Shown here piece after piece: positions 1 to 12,459 of a stretch of 64,000 nucleotides of DNA. The DNA is from Tanypteryx hageni (taxonomy: Eukaryota; Arthropoda; Insecta; Odonata; Petaluridae). How positions within the stretch are numbered: position 1 is the first letter of the stretch; each line of letters begins with the position of its first letter. The DNA is taken from positions 38,710,564-38,774,563 of the forward strand of contig CM054117.1 of NCBI GenBank assembly GCA_028673005.1, written 5' to 3'. The notes beneath the pieces were generated by a model. It saw nothing but the letters and a program-made list of their open reading frames with translations, had not been told where the DNA came from and searched no databases. The translations under genes were made by a program, and so were the position numbers.

Positions 1-3000
1 CGAGTTCATCTAATCTCAAACTGATCATGATTGATCGCTGCCGTAAGAACTTTTTGTGGAGGCATGTTAACGGCTTATCTCGAGTATAGACAAACTCGGC
101 GTATCCGGAGTCGCCCGACTTGTGACAGCTTTTCGAGAAGGTTACTGCGTTCCTTACTCTTTTGAATCGCATTGTTGTGATGAAAAAAACATTTACTCCT
201 CTAAGCATTAGAATCAATCACTATTTTGATAGCAACAGCCGCTGAAATATTTGTTATTCTATGATATCGGACATAGTTTAAAGCGATATTTCCATCATAA
301 ACATTGGCAATTATATCAATACTCGGCAATTCGCCGAAAACACAGAGCAGGGGATGAAATTACATCATGCCTACACACTCAAAAAATCTCGATTAGCTTT
401 TCTTATCGCATCCGGGGGGAAAGGACCAATAGTATCTGTCGGTTTAAGAGATCGTGTTTAACTGTATTCTGTGACCGACCACCACGCTCGTTTTCACCAC
501 TAGATAGCACAAATACCCCAAGCACATTAATGAATTCGGCAATACCAAACATTTCGAGGTTTCCGTTTACACTCGCTGATTTTATATCCAAAGAGGAATG
601 TACTCAACAACACAAAATGATTCTGTTCATGGCCATAGAGAAAATCCAATTCTGAGAGAGAAGATTGCCATGGTTTCTCAGTGGAAGACCAGAATTAGCT
701 TCTCTATCGCGACCACAAAATGATCTCCTTTTTTCATAATTTCTTAAACATATAATTGTGATTTTTAACCACCATTTCATATAAAACAACTAAAAGGCAG
801 ACATTTTAAAATTATATCTATTACGCAAGTGGAAATGGCTATCACAAATTTCTGTGCTGACATTCCGTACTTTTTATTTTGCATAAAAATATTTGCCTAA
901 TATTTGCAATGACTGCACGTGAAAATATCCATAATTCCCGAGTAAAAAAAGATTTTTCAACCCGCGTTTCCCTCGACAAAAAAAACTGCGGAGCGATAAG
1001 CGCAACCGAGCTTAATTCGTACCGGCAGCAGCGGGTCAATCGGCACTTTCACAGCTTTTAAAGGGTGGACGAGTTTAAATGGCAGAATTTTTATCATTTT
1101 TCTCCCGGTGTCCTCCAATTTTTCTCGTTCGCGTGAAAAAATGACAAAAAATATGCCCGTGAACAAAGAGAAATTTCAAAATTCGCGTTCGCCCCGAGGC
1201 AATTGGAATGTGCGTGGTAAGGTACGCTTCAGCCATCCGGATTTTCCAGATTTCGGGCCGAGCTCTCAAGCGTCGCGCTTTACTTTTGAGGGAAATCGAA
1301 TCAAAACTCGTCTTGGTTTAATGTTCCTCAACCATAACTTCGTCGAAATATTGAACACGAGAGACATTTTTACACAGCAAGATTTGCACTAAGTTCGTGT
1401 GAGGTGAATATAATTTTTGCTTATTTGTGTGCAAGCAAAAGAGCTCCAATCAAAATCTGCTATTAAGTGTTCGCAAAACTAAGGATACCAAACAACATTA
1501 GGCCGATTCTAACCATTTATTCCGTCGTTTTAAGTAGCCAATTAAATTAAATAGAGGAAATCAATGTAAAAACTTCTCTAGAAAATAAATAAATAAACAG
1601 AAGCCATCTTATACAGTTCGCACGCACCTCTTTGTTGGTTAAAATGACTAAATTTTCAAGTCGAACCAAAATATGCGCTATAAGACAATTGTAGCGAATG
1701 TCGTGCAAAAAACGACGTGCATCAAATTTGGCGCAAGTGCGATTAATTTATGATTAGACAGTAAACAGCAAGACTCCGTTAAATGTTTTCAAGCAGCGAC
1801 AGAAGTGTTCAACCGCTTGGATGAGACTCATACAAGCGCGAAAGATTTATGAAAATAAACAGTTGATCATTATTATAGACATAATATCCTTATTTTGTAC
1901 GTTGGTCCGTCCGTCCGTCCATTGGTCCGCCGGAACGCTCTATAGTAATCCCCATAAGAGAACACTTAAAAAATACCTTTTTTTACTTGCAGGCTTTTTT
2001 CTTCTGCAAAATTAAATTAGAAGTTATTGACCTACGATCTTTGGACCTGAACCATTTTAAAGAAAAATAAACATAAGATTCTTATTCTTATCGTCGACTT
2101 TTGCCTTCGGTTCGAAATCGCTCAAGTTATACGTTTAAATCACATTTATTGAAAACTTTTAAGCTTTTTAAGGATACTTATGTTGTCTTGCCGACCGTGT
2201 CATTGTTAAACATCGAGATTGTATTGTCGTCCTTATACTATATGCGTAAGGAAAGTGTTTTGAATGCTTTAGTACGAGAGAGAAAGAGAGAGAGAAGGAA
2301 CCCGAATTATTTATAATTAAAATCGTGTTTTTCATTAATTTCTTTTCAGTTAACTTCCTAATGAAATTTTTTTAATTAACTATTTTTAAAGTTATTTTCA
2401 TAGTTTTTTTGCAGTGGATCTTTTAATTAACAGGAGTTATAAATCGCATCGCATATATGAATCGCGCAAAAAGTCATTCTTTAACATGCAGACCTTTTTC
2501 GTTTGCATTTTAAAATATTTCAAGGATGAGGTATTTAACTTACATTAGATATGCGAAGAGAAGAATATAAATCTCATTCGTAAATATCCAAAAATTACGT
2601 TTTAATACGATTTTTCACGTTTTCACGCATTTTGTTTATATTGGACCACTGTTGTCCCAATTGTTTAATTCTATTCTTGGCCTCATAATAAATGCACCAA
2701 TTTAGTGCTTTAACACGGGTCAGACTTTTATACATGGGTATAACTTATTTACTGAATCTATTAAGTAATTTGAGGGAGGAAGGAAAAGAGAATGGGAATG
2801 AGCAGAAATTGAGAAAGAGGAAGAGGTCGTAACATTTGAATAGGATTAAAAGGAACTGCAGTACAAAAACAACAATAATAAATTATAATTTATTATAAAA
2901 AATGATATACTATTGAATCATGCGCCATTGCCAAATGCTGGGAATTCATAAAACTAAATATAGGTCACGTAACTTTCGATGGATTTTTATTTAGAACCGA

Positions 3001-3765
3001 ATTTCAAATAGGAGTGAAAAAATAACATTTGACGTTTATTTAAATTTCTTTGTTCATATTTTATCATTTTTTACGAGTTAATAAGAGTAAAATAATTCAT
3101 TTATTAAGTTAAATTCTATATGTTTTAAATAACTTATAATTTGCTCAAATATTTCAAGTAAATTTCAGTTACTTCTTTATGCATTATATCTTATTATTTA
3201 GATTTTTCTCTTATTTTCAGCAAATATTTGGATAATCATTTGGCCTCTCTAATAAGAATTACTTAAACAGTATAATAAAAACAAAGATAACTTAAAAAAA
3301 ACACTGATTTGATTGTGCATGAAAGCCAAACCAGATCATAGCATATCTTATTGATTTTTCATATCGAAATCATATATATTTGGAATACTCATATGATAAT
3401 CCCGTCATATTTGACGGGCAATTACGCTAGTAATCTATAAAGATCTATCTATAAGATACACAGCTCTGCACAAACTTTGATCATTATAATTAATTCGTTA
3501 GAGCGTGAGACCGTTTTGGCACCTCGAGAAAATAACAGTGGTGAACGTAAACCAGAGCACATGGGTGACTTACTCATCACAGAGTTTGGAGGCGTTGTCC
3601 TCTTGTCCCGTGACGTCGATATAGATGAAAATGGATCGATCCTTTATTTCGCACATACACGGGTGGTTCACGAAGTCATGGAAGGATGTGTCTGGAAAAG
3701 AGAATGGATCAAGATCGAGGAACAATATTTCGATGGCACTGGGAAATCAAAGATCTTATAATTAA

Positions 3766-4360
3766 CCCTGGATTGCTGACCATTCGTCTGTCAGACGACG
3801 ATCAAAACAAAAATGCCTTCCCACCACCTTTTTTTCCTCAGACCGGGGATTGACCCTTTTTTACCTTCAGTTGAACTTGAGTTTTTTGCTGCGACTATTT
3901 ACGCAAGGGATAGTTTGCTTTGTTTGAAAGCTAAATAGGTGTAATCGCCAGAGACGAAGGGTTAGCCTTACCGTCACTTGGTTATTTTTTCTCTCTCTTC
4001 AGATCACTCAATTAATTAAGTCGATGATCGCCGATGAATTACATATAGAGGTAATCCAGAAGATTTAGGATCAAGGTGAACAGAGAAAGAGATCCATATG
4101 TGCTTTTTGTCCATATAGCAAGAGGATAATGTGCAATTGTTCACGGGCAATATGAGGAGAACATAGTGGAAACTTGTGTGTGGACTGTACTAGGAGAATT
4201 AATAATTACTAGAGTTTACCTAGATTATTTGTGTATTGTTTCGTGTTAAGAAAATGTAATTTTTTAAAGTTGTTTATAAAAAATAAATATCAACATACGT
4301 AATCTCTCAGACTGAAGGTTAGTAATTCCGTTCCTCGCAGAAAAGGTTGGTAATTCAGGA
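3766..4360 (+). mobile_element. Short piggyBac-like element flanked by TTAA
   Basis: A 595-bp unit is bounded by TTAA at 3762-3765 and 4361-4364, the invariant target duplication of piggyBac transposons. The ends form imperfect inverted repeats: CCCTGGATTGCTGACC on the left and, read inward, TCCTGAATTACCAACC on the right (11 of 16 positions agree). Near the right end is a decayed Cys/His-rich reading frame in the orientation expected for the C-terminus of a piggyBac transposase. The unit is far too short for a full transposase, so it is an internally deleted, non-autonomous copy. The TTAA boundaries and terminal similarity are seen directly; the family assignment is inference. Confidence 0.55.
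4087..4212 (+). pseudogene. Decayed Cys/His-rich tail, probably from a piggyBac transposase
   Basis: In one frame the segment reads CAFCPYSKRIMCNCSRAI, a TGA stop, then GEHSGNLCVDC, ending in TAG at 4212. The spacing of Cys pairs followed by His and a final CxxC resembles the C-terminal cysteine-rich zinc-binding domain of piggyBac-type transposases, which binds the transposon ends. It sits about 150 bp inside the right TTAA boundary, as expected. The internal stop, and another stop upstream of the domain, make it non-functional. A chance Cys-rich frame is the alternative. Confidence 0.35.
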
Positions 4361-4727
4361 TTAAATGAACAATACTTATAGATCGTAACTCAGTTGATCT
4401 ACTTTGTCACGGAGACTACATACATGATATGCAAGACCTTTCCAGGGATAAATTACAGGAAAAGGATTTTTTTCGATCGTGTAACTTAATAAAGGTGACG
4501 GACATGCCCACTACGAAAATGGAGGGTAAACTTTTCATATGTTAGGCTGCAGCCAAAGTTTTGAGAGCTTCGGCGAGCTTGGTAAGAGTTTAAATCGAAG
4601 GGTACTTAAGAGATTCTGTGGTATCACATTCTCGAAAATTGATTCTTAGTTTATAGCGTCAAAAATTCACCGGAAAATGCACTGCTCCCATAATTTTAAC
4701 TATCAAATACGAAGTTTTTTGGTATCA

Positions 4728-4762
4728 TAGACGACCCGTGGGCCGCAGGTTGCCCAATCCTA
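4728..4762. mobile_element. Solo hAT-like terminus
   Basis: The segment ends GGGCCGCAGGTTGCCCAATC then CTA. Read from the other strand it begins TAGGATTGGGCAACCTGCGG, which resembles hAT termini of the CAGNGGTGGGCAACCTGCGGCCC type. I could not find the partner end or an 8-bp duplication on the left, so the element boundaries are unknown. Confidence 0.3.
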
Positions 4763-5772
4763 CGCTAAATACTATTACTCAACGTAAAATAGGCTGTTTA
4801 TTATACGGTATTATTTAAACTTTCCGCACAATGACATCAAAATAACAAATGAAACAGTGGAAAATATTGTGGCCAGCAAGTCCTTCAAAAGATCGCAAAT
4901 ATTAGCGTAAGTCATTTTAAAATGGTTGGCTGGATTTCGTGGAAGAATGAATTGAGGCAGACCAACGATAGCAGGGCTAAATCGGGGCTCGGCTCACAAA
5001 AACTTGATTACTGGCGATAGGATTCGACGCGAACTCCACAGATGGCTCTTCAGACGATGGCGAATCTATTTTTTCCTCAGGGATCACGCGGAAGACGAGT
5101 AGTAATTTTCCAAGGTGATATCGCTTGTGGCATACCGTTCAATCCATTTCTCTAACAGCCAATGGGCCAGAGACAGTAAATTGTGCGGAGAAATTTGTTC
5201 AATTGCGCGTCAATTTAGAACTTTTCGCTCGACTGAACTGCAGCTATTCGGGGTTTAACTTAAGGTGAAACCGGAGGGCACACAACGCTATCAAATGTAT
5301 AATCAGATATACATGAATATGTCGTAATTTACGAAAAAAACGAAAGAATGTGGATAAATTAAACCTCTTATAAGCTACGAATTGACCTTAAAAAAAGCTA
5401 AATGTCAGTCCACTAAGCTTGTATATTTCAAAACAAAACTTGTTGTTCAAATAAAGGCAGCAATTTCTTTCTCTAAAACTGTAATTTACTTTAGTTTGGC
5501 GTGTTTTTACTTGCTTAACTATGTTCAAAACTTCGCAGTAACACTCACTATAGTGAGTGAGCGAAGGCAAAATGGAAGTCCTAGAAGTACGCAACCCTCA
5601 AATCCATTTCCTTGGAATCCATGGAATCATCCCGGGTAAAAAAACGCTTCCTGTGTTAAGTTTTACCAGGCACACAAAACATTCCATCATTAGATTTACT
5701 CTAAAAACCTACGCACTTACATGAACTAACTGAAAACATATACTACTTTACGAAAAAATTAAACAAGTAAGA

Positions 5773-6161
5773 AGCACGTTTTCTTAAACGTTTTTACGTG
5801 TCTGGTGTGCCTTCCCTTTTGGAAATAGAACAACCAGTACAGCTAAAATGTAGATTATCACTGGACATTCTTATCCGTGAAAATGTCACTTCTCTAGCTT
5901 CAGTGTAGCTACAATAGTATTTCAACGTTTTGAATTTTCCAGATTTCAAGCCACCTAGCGGAAAATCTATTAACTACAGGGAAAATCTATGTCGTGGAAA
6001 ATCAATAAACTAGTATGGGTTATCTAATCCAAAAAGAATTCTTCAAGTATCTCTTAAAACAAAGAAGTTGATTGTCTAAAGACAGACGGACAGACAGAGA
6101 CGGATGGCGGACCGGCAAAGTGATCGCATTAGCACGTTTTTGTCTTTTAAGAAAACGTGCT
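5773..6161. mobile_element. Foldback-type element with AGCACGTTTTCTTAAA ends
   Basis: AGCACGTTTTCTTAAA at 5773 recurs in inverted orientation at the right end, about 6146-6161. Each end is also able to fold on itself; on the right, AGCACGTTTT is followed by its own complement. The interior carries a run of GACAGACGGACAGACAG-like sequence typical of degraded non-autonomous elements. No target-site duplication is clear and no coding frame is seen, so the class is unassigned. Confidence 0.35.
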
Positions 6162-6902
6162 AAAAACACAAATTAAAAAAGGAAGGAAAAATTTTATTTA
6201 GTTTGCAAAACTGGAATGATAATTTAAATTCGAATGGATTATAATTTCAATATCCCGCTTCAAAAATAAAATCACTTGGCGGAATGTAATCGCACCTTTA
6301 TGATCATACAAAAGCACAGTAAATTTGGTTACAAACACTTTTTTATGCATTTCCGCTGATAGATTCTTCACCTTCTCTCTCTCCTTCGCAACAGAATTGT
6401 GATAAAAAAACCTGTAAAGCATGACTTGCACTCGAATAATCACAATAACTGCTATGCTATGATTGTTATTATTGTTTAACTCTAAAGTAATCCCCTCGTC
6501 ACTGACTACTATGCAAACCCATGTTAACGACTACGGAGATGACTCGAGTTCAACCGTATAAAGGTTAAAATATACAAATGCTATATTCAAAAAGGTTAGA
6601 AAGCATTAATGCCGATTATAAATTGTAACACGGACGTAATCGGAGCGATCAAATGTCATAAAAGCTCAGGTGCGCTTTATTACGCTATCCGTGGGTGGCG
6701 GTTAACACCAAGATAGCCAAGGCGCCTCTTTATCTGTCGCGCCAAAGGACCGACAGCGATATCTTGAGACATGTTTTCGAGCCCAAATCAGTATAACTGA
6801 GAAGTCATGATAAAGCAACGAGATCGGCAATGTTGCCCGAATTAATGGAAAATATCCGTGCAAGTTTGCTAAAATTATCAACTGCACCACATAAAAAATG
6901 AC

Positions 6903-7208
6903 TTGAATTATTTTTTACGAATGTTCAATCATGTAAGTACAATCGATCAATGAACGTTTCCAACCAATCAAGTATCTAGGATATGGGGTTCATATCAGAA
7001 AATTATTTGAATTAGTTTTTACGAGTGTTCAATCATGTAAGTACAATCGATCAATGAACGTTTCCAACTAATCAAGTATCTAGGATATGGGGTTCATATC
7101 AGAAAATTATTTGAATTAGTTTTTACGAGTGTCCAATCATGTAAGTACAATCGATCAATGAACGTTTCCAACTAATCAAATATCTAGGATATGGTGTTCA
7201 TATCAGAA
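6903..7208. repeat. Three-copy tandem repeat, 104-bp unit
   Basis: Three consecutive units start at 6903, 7007 and 7111, each beginning TTGAATTA and ending with CATATCAGAA. The period is 104 bp by direct counting, with only a few substitutions between units and the last unit slightly short. The unit contains ATCGATCAATGAACG and no reading frame. The high identity implies recent expansion. Confidence 0.9.
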
Positions 7209-8519
7209 CGAAAATCGAAGTGTCAAAATATCATGAGTTGGTACAGAAATCGTTAAGTTAATAAGAACAGAATCGTCGGTATTAGCGTTTTCGGCGTCGT
7301 TTAAAGAGAAGGTATTTATTCCCTCAAGGAAGTACAGTCTTCAGTAATACACATCGTTACAATACGGTCCGCTATATAAAGGTGTTGGACGATACATTTT
7401 TTTGGATGATTTCCGTGATACTTCAATTTTATAAAATCTCTAACGGAATTTTATTTCGCGTTATACCGATAGACAAAAATAGCTCGCAATTCCCGCTTCA
7501 AATGACGGAATATTTCCAAATGCATGTGACAAGACGTCGCATTTATCTAGTAGGATGTTTATTTTGGCGTGGCCTAATACTGGAGGCCTCAGACTTGCCA
7601 AGCGGCGCGGAAAATCTGGCGGAACATCTTTTGACAAATTTAATACATTATTCCAACTATTCCTTTCATTTTTTAACGATGTAATTCCGGTTTTAATTGG
7701 CATAAAATTAACATGTATGTGATGAGGAATGGAAGACAGATGGATATTTACCAAGGGACAACATCTCGAAAATATACGCTAAGCCTTCGGAAAAATAATG
7801 ATTTGAGTCGACACAAGGATAAACAAACGTTATCAAATTTCGAAAAAGTTATTTCTAGGATCCCCTCATTTAAACTGATAAATAATTGTCGAGTTAATAA
7901 ATTCAACGTATTTAATTAAAAATGTCATAAGAATTCTCAATAAAGATTTATAAATTATACTGAACAGACCTATAAACAAAATTTACGAACCTAATGGGAA
8001 TTATTTAACGACTCAAACGTTTACCTTCCAAACATGACTTCGTATAACATAATGACATTTACATGCTAAGAACGATCACTTTTCGGCCACCAATATTTTC
8101 ATAATTTGCGCAACGTGTTCTGATAAAATTCTAACAAACTCACTTAACGGAATAACTACAAGTATGAGATTTCTGCGCCAAAATTGGACACAAAAACAGC
8201 AGTAAATCGCGATTACCCAAAAAACAATTTTTGGTCGAATTAAGAGAGATTAAAAGTCATCCGAGGGTTAAGATTTTAAAAAAATGTTGTAATTAATTCC
8301 AAACAAATTATACGGTTGGATTACATTGAAAAAATATAGTATCGATCCAAACACTCGAATTTAGAAGGGTTGGTTGTTTCTCTCCTGCAAGATCATCACA
8401 CGAATCAAAGAGCCGAGGGCATTTGGATGCTCCTCTATTCCCTCCCTCCATTCCCTCTCCCTCCTTTACATCCCGGCAACACATCCACTAGAACTCGAGC
8501 GGTAAACTTTTCAAAGCGA

Positions 8520-8960
8520 ACATGGCCACCAGCCGCAGTTTGACCTTTAACCGAACGACGGAATCGATTCAGGGTCGCCGGGGAAATGCGCCTTTCCCGT
8601 CCGAATGTTTGACCTCCGGGATCGGCGGGGGGTGCCGCAGTCCTCGCCGCCTAGGCCTATTTCCGCTCAAAGAGCCACGGAACCGACGCCGCTCACCCTT
8701 TTGTGTTCGAAATGCGTTCTCCTTCTCTTGCGAGCCATTAGTCGACGCGGATGAAGCAAAGAAAGAAAAGCTTCGTCGCTCTGTTTCTCTCCCTCTCGCC
8801 GCCAAATGGTTTTTCTCTCTCCGGCTCGCCCGCGGGGGGGCTTTAAGTGCCTCCCATCATAGCAGTCAGAGGCACAGACTAACCCTTCTGAGGAGCGCGG
8901 TAGGAATCGCTTAGCTTCCAGCTGCTAAGCCTATTTCGAAAGTCCCTTGCCATAGACGCG
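8520..8960. promoter_or_regulatory. CpG-rich patch
   Basis: GC- and CpG-dense DNA (many CG dinucleotides, for example CGACGCCGCTC and GGTCGCCGGGG) stands out from AT-rich surroundings. Open frames run through it on both strands (8522-8914 plus, 8569-8805 minus), but neither resembles a known family, and overlapping frames are expected in GC-rich DNA. It could be an unmethylated regulatory region or an unrecognised first exon; no TATA box or splice pair supports either. Confidence 0.3.
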
Positions 8961-10024
8961 TGTTATACGCCGATTCAAGTTCGACGACTTAACGAAATTC
9001 TGCTTTTATGGAACGACGGAGGCGATTTCATCCACGTGAACTTGGGGCATTTCTACGTTCTGTAGAGACCATTGGAAGGAAAGGAAACGAGACGAATGTG
9101 ATTTCCATCGACCGTAATAAATCATCCAAGTCGACTTGTATGTACATATATTTCGGAAAATTTTGACGATTTATCGAGTTTGTTCCCATCTAGAAAGTTC
9201 AAATATGAAAAAGTTCCTTAGGCGACATACACAAACAACCATTATAATTATATACAAATCGAAATTTATCCAAATAGGACTTAGCTATCAACGATTTTTG
9301 TGTTTCGGAATTCCCATCACGGTCTGATATCTCAGGTATTCTTCTCCAAGGGGATTTACAGATATTTGGCAGCTTCAGGCGCATATGACTCGTAAAACTA
9401 ATCAATCATACACAAAAATATATTACTCGAGGCAAACTTTATCGTTCACTAAAAGAAACGAAATCGGTCCATATTATCTGATAACTCCCTCAATACGATA
9501 ATCTTCTTTTAAGACGCCCCCTTCCCTCCCACCACTTTAAAAATCATTGATTGTTCAAGAATTGGATTCAATTGATAATTTAGGTAATTCCAATAGCCAG
9601 AAGAAGATTGGACAGAACCGGATGCTCGTATTTGCTACAAAATAGCCCATCTCGGCGGTGATTCGCCAAGGCGTTCGAAAATTATTTTTTTGTTGAGAAA
9701 TTGATCACTCTCGCCTTGTCAAGGCTACGCGTAGCTACGTGTGAAAATTTTTAACTGCGACATACGTGATTTCGTAGTTTGAATTGATTTACTTTCGGAA
9801 AGTGTTACCAATTACGGTCATTTGTCACGATAAATACGGGGCAGAAAACAAAAATGGAGAATGGGTGTGCATTTGGCGGGATCCAATCTCTCATCCGTCT
9901 CATCACAGCGAGTAGCGAGGATACGAAATGTTTACGTATGCGGCCATCGACCCTCCCCTACTCATGTGACGCGACAATAGTCGGTGAGAATGTACGCGCG
10001 GTGACCCTGACCCCGAAATGGAAA

Positions 10025-10200
10025 ATGCTGGGGGTGTAAGGTGGGAGAGAGGAAGTGCAAACTGGAGCGAAAGTATGAAGGGGACTGGAGGGTGGGAGGG
10101 AGAGAGGGGGGGGGAAGAGATGGGGGGGGAAGAGATGGGAAGGGGAGGGAGGAACGTGGGAGAGACAAAGAGAGGTGAGAATGACAGCGAATGAAGTGGA
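10025..10200 (-). promoter_or_regulatory. C/U-rich intronic tract just downstream of an exon
   Basis: On the plus strand this is almost pure purine with runs of G. On the transcribed minus strand it is a pyrimidine tract beginning about 10 nt after the 5' splice site of the 10208-10271 exon. Pyrimidine-rich sequence directly downstream of a donor is a known context for splicing factors such as TIA-1 and PTB. Here the role is inference; it may simply be low-complexity DNA. Confidence 0.3.
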
Positions 10201-10207
10201 TACTTAC

Positions 10208-10271
10208 GGTTACATCCCAGATCATGTACCGTGAGAAACACCGCCCTCTTGTCCTGCTGCGTCAGGTCACC
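10208..10271 (-). CDS. NDRG-family protein, internal coding exon
   Basis: This 64-nt exon lies on the minus strand. It is preceded by a pyrimidine-rich acceptor (TTTCTATTTCTCTTCAG) and followed by a consensus donor (AACC then gtaagta). It encodes GDLTQQDKRAVFLTVHDLG followed by C and N, entering in phase 0 and leaving in phase 1. The T-x-HD-x-G-x-N motif is the signature near the start of the NDR (N-myc downstream regulated) domain, an alpha/beta-hydrolase fold generally regarded as lacking hydrolase activity. The exact wording best fits the ZK1073.1-like subgroup of arthropods and nematodes, recalled from memory rather than searched. The upstream exon at 33610-33660 ends in phase 0 with ...CVYVQ, so joining gives VQ-GDLTQQ, the expected order. 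Downstream exons are not in the window. Exon boundaries and phase are seen directly; the cellular role of this subgroup is not well defined. Confidence 0.9.
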
Positions 10272-10697
10272 CTGAAGAGAAATAGAAAGAAAATTCGGTT
10301 AAGCGAGCCACTGATCATCTCGTATTAACAGGACAAGTAAAGAAAGTGTGCAGTGTATCACAAATAGGCGCATTTCGTACAATGGAGTGTTTGAAACTAA
10401 ACGATTTAATTTTAACGAAAGCACACAATGAAACAGCTAAACACCAAGGCCCGATTACGCCTCTGTCTACTAAAAATTTCTTCCCCCTCTTAAGTTGGTG
10501 CATTAATAAACGTATTAAGGTAATTTTAATGACTTAATATTGCAAAACGATACGTCAAAAATGATGCCAGGGAAATATTAAAAATGTAATTTACCAATTT
10601 ATTTCTAACCAGTTGTAATTAGTCAAACAATGGAAAATTATTTTAAACATAACTCACCTGAGTCAAGTAGCTTTAATATTTACATTTACGGTCTTTT

Positions 10698-10772
10698 CTC
10701 TGTCGTAGATAATCCATTTTCTTTCGCTTATGAAATGCTGCATGCACCCGTAAAGAAATTAAACGTATCTAT
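10698..10772. repeat. Dispersed ~70-bp repeat, copy 1
   Basis: Contains GTCGTAGATAATCCATTTTC, then a ...GCATGCACCCGTAAAG segment and AAATTAAACGTAT. The same order of blocks appears twice at 13421-13574. No ends or coding capacity are visible; it may be part of a larger degraded element. Confidence 0.55.
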
Positions 10773-11929
10773 TATAACACTCCCGTTGATTTTCAACGGG
10801 GAAATCTCTAATCTATTATGATTTGTCGAAGATCCGTCATCTCGAGGCAAAATTGCTGACGTCATCGCCTCTGGTGTCACTTTTTAATAGCTTTTAACAA
10901 ACTCTCGAACTAGATACAAGAATGAAATTGGGGGGGAATGCTTGATTCAGATATTAAAAGGCAATGAAGAAAAAAATCCCGAAATAAAATTCAAGTTCGA
11001 CTACAGGGTATAACTTCTATTACCCAGAAGATAACACGAAAAAATCGATTTATTGAGCCGCATACACTCCCGTTAAGAGTGGGTAGTAAATGGATTGTAA
11101 AAAGAAATTAATTGAATAATTTATTTAGATTTTCATTCATATCTGTCCCCAAAACAAGGACCTAAAAAGGAAGACGGGCTGCAGTCTTTGTAAAAATGTA
11201 ATTTGAGACGAAAACACTTTCGGAATGCGCAAAATTATTTTTTTCTCCGCGTGAAAAATATTTTCATTTTGAATATCCGCGTGGCAGTAAAAATACCGAT
11301 GAAATTAGAATTTTTTCTGGCAACTGTAATATATAATTTACGGGAATCACCGTTGATAATATTAAATTTAAATGGGCTGCGTAAAGGTCAGAGGTCACAA
11401 ACTCAAGTTTGCATGCGGGCTAAATAGATGATTTCGAACTACATGGGGACCATATGCTATAATAACGGCTTGGAACATCATAAAAAACATTTTATAATAT
11501 TCACTGTGGGAACTGAACTACTTTTAGCCACAAATAAATTAAAGACTTGAAATTGTTCATAAGGAATTCCGTCGCTTGAGCCAAGATTGAGATTTCGCAG
11601 AGGGGTAGATGATCCACGACTGACGCGCTAAGGCCTTATTAGTTCGGGCGATAATGAGGTCTGCGAAAATTAAATATGCAGCGAAGTAAGAGGGAAGTGA
11701 TGGATTAGACACTTTCTCGGGGATGGCGTATTTTTCCATTTTGTCCATGAACGACTCCTCGATTAGCCCGCAACGCTTACGGAACACGTTTCTAACAGCT
11801 CTTTAGAACAGGAAGACGAGCTAGCAAAGTTAATTAACTGTGCGCGTGCGCGATGATGCGGTTGGAGTGCAGTTGGATAGGTAGAAGCGGCGTAGGCGCG
11901 CCGTGAGGCCGAGTGTGAATAAACCTTAA

Positions 11930-12459
11930 CAGTAATACCTCGTTTAACGAAGTAGAAGATGCGTTCCATGACATCACTTCGTTATCAGAAACTTCGTTAA
12001 TAGAGGTAGAAATAACACAAGAGGCATAGGGATGCTTTCTAGGATTTCAGAGACGAGGAGACGCAGTGAAATATCATTTAAGTACTAAAAAAATAGTATG
12101 AAACGTGCCCAAAAACATGAAATATGATATATAGTTTAAGAATAAATCAAATTAGGTTATACATCGATGGATCCTACTGAAGTCCTGCACATCCGTACTG
12201 TGGCAGGAAGTACACGTGGTGCAGGCAAGTTAGTATCACCCCTAGCTATCCGGCTGGTATTGCAAATCGTGGATTTTCTCGATACCCACTTACAGGACAA
12301 TTTGTGCTATCGATAGTAATAATAAAATTTTATTTTTTACCGCTTTATATAAGGTTCCTGAAGTTTTTGCTTAATTTTTCGATTTTTTGCAAAAAATAAT
12401 GACGACATTATTATAAAGGAGCTTCGTTCCAAGAGGAGTCGTTAACCGAGGTATTGCTG
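11930..12459. mobile_element. pogo/Tigger-like non-autonomous element
   Basis: The left end reads CAGTAATACCTCGTTTAACG. The right end, read inward, is CAGCAATACCTCGGTTAACG. These are the characteristic pogo/Tigger-type terminal inverted repeats (CAG...CCTCGGTTAACG). TA follows the right end, as required for TA target duplication; the left TA appears mutated to AA. At 530 bp with no transposase frame it is a MITE-sized derivative. Confidence 0.7.

Larger units (their letters stand above)
1..10207 (-). other. Putative intron of the NDRG-family gene, continuing off the left edge
   Basis: This lies downstream (minus strand) of the 5' splice site at 10207. No exon of the rest of the NDR domain was found here: I looked on the minus strand for conserved downstream segments of the family and for acceptor/donor pairs and saw none. 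The next exon is probably outside the window. The stretch 1-3400 is AT-rich sequence with no recognisable feature apart from a GTCCGTCC-rich patch near 1905-1920. 4800-5700 and 7210-8500 also hold nothing I can name. Elements listed separately occupy parts of the rest. Confidence 0.55.

Noticed and set aside
8522..8914. 130-codon frame in a CpG-rich patch
   Set aside because: Overlaps another frame on the opposite strand, has no known domain, and GC-rich DNA has few stops. Kept only as a CpG-rich patch.
10656..10668. Strong donor-like site (CAG then gtgagtta, minus strand)
   Set aside because: No convincing acceptor or coding frame upstream of it; position inside the large intron makes it a likely chance match.
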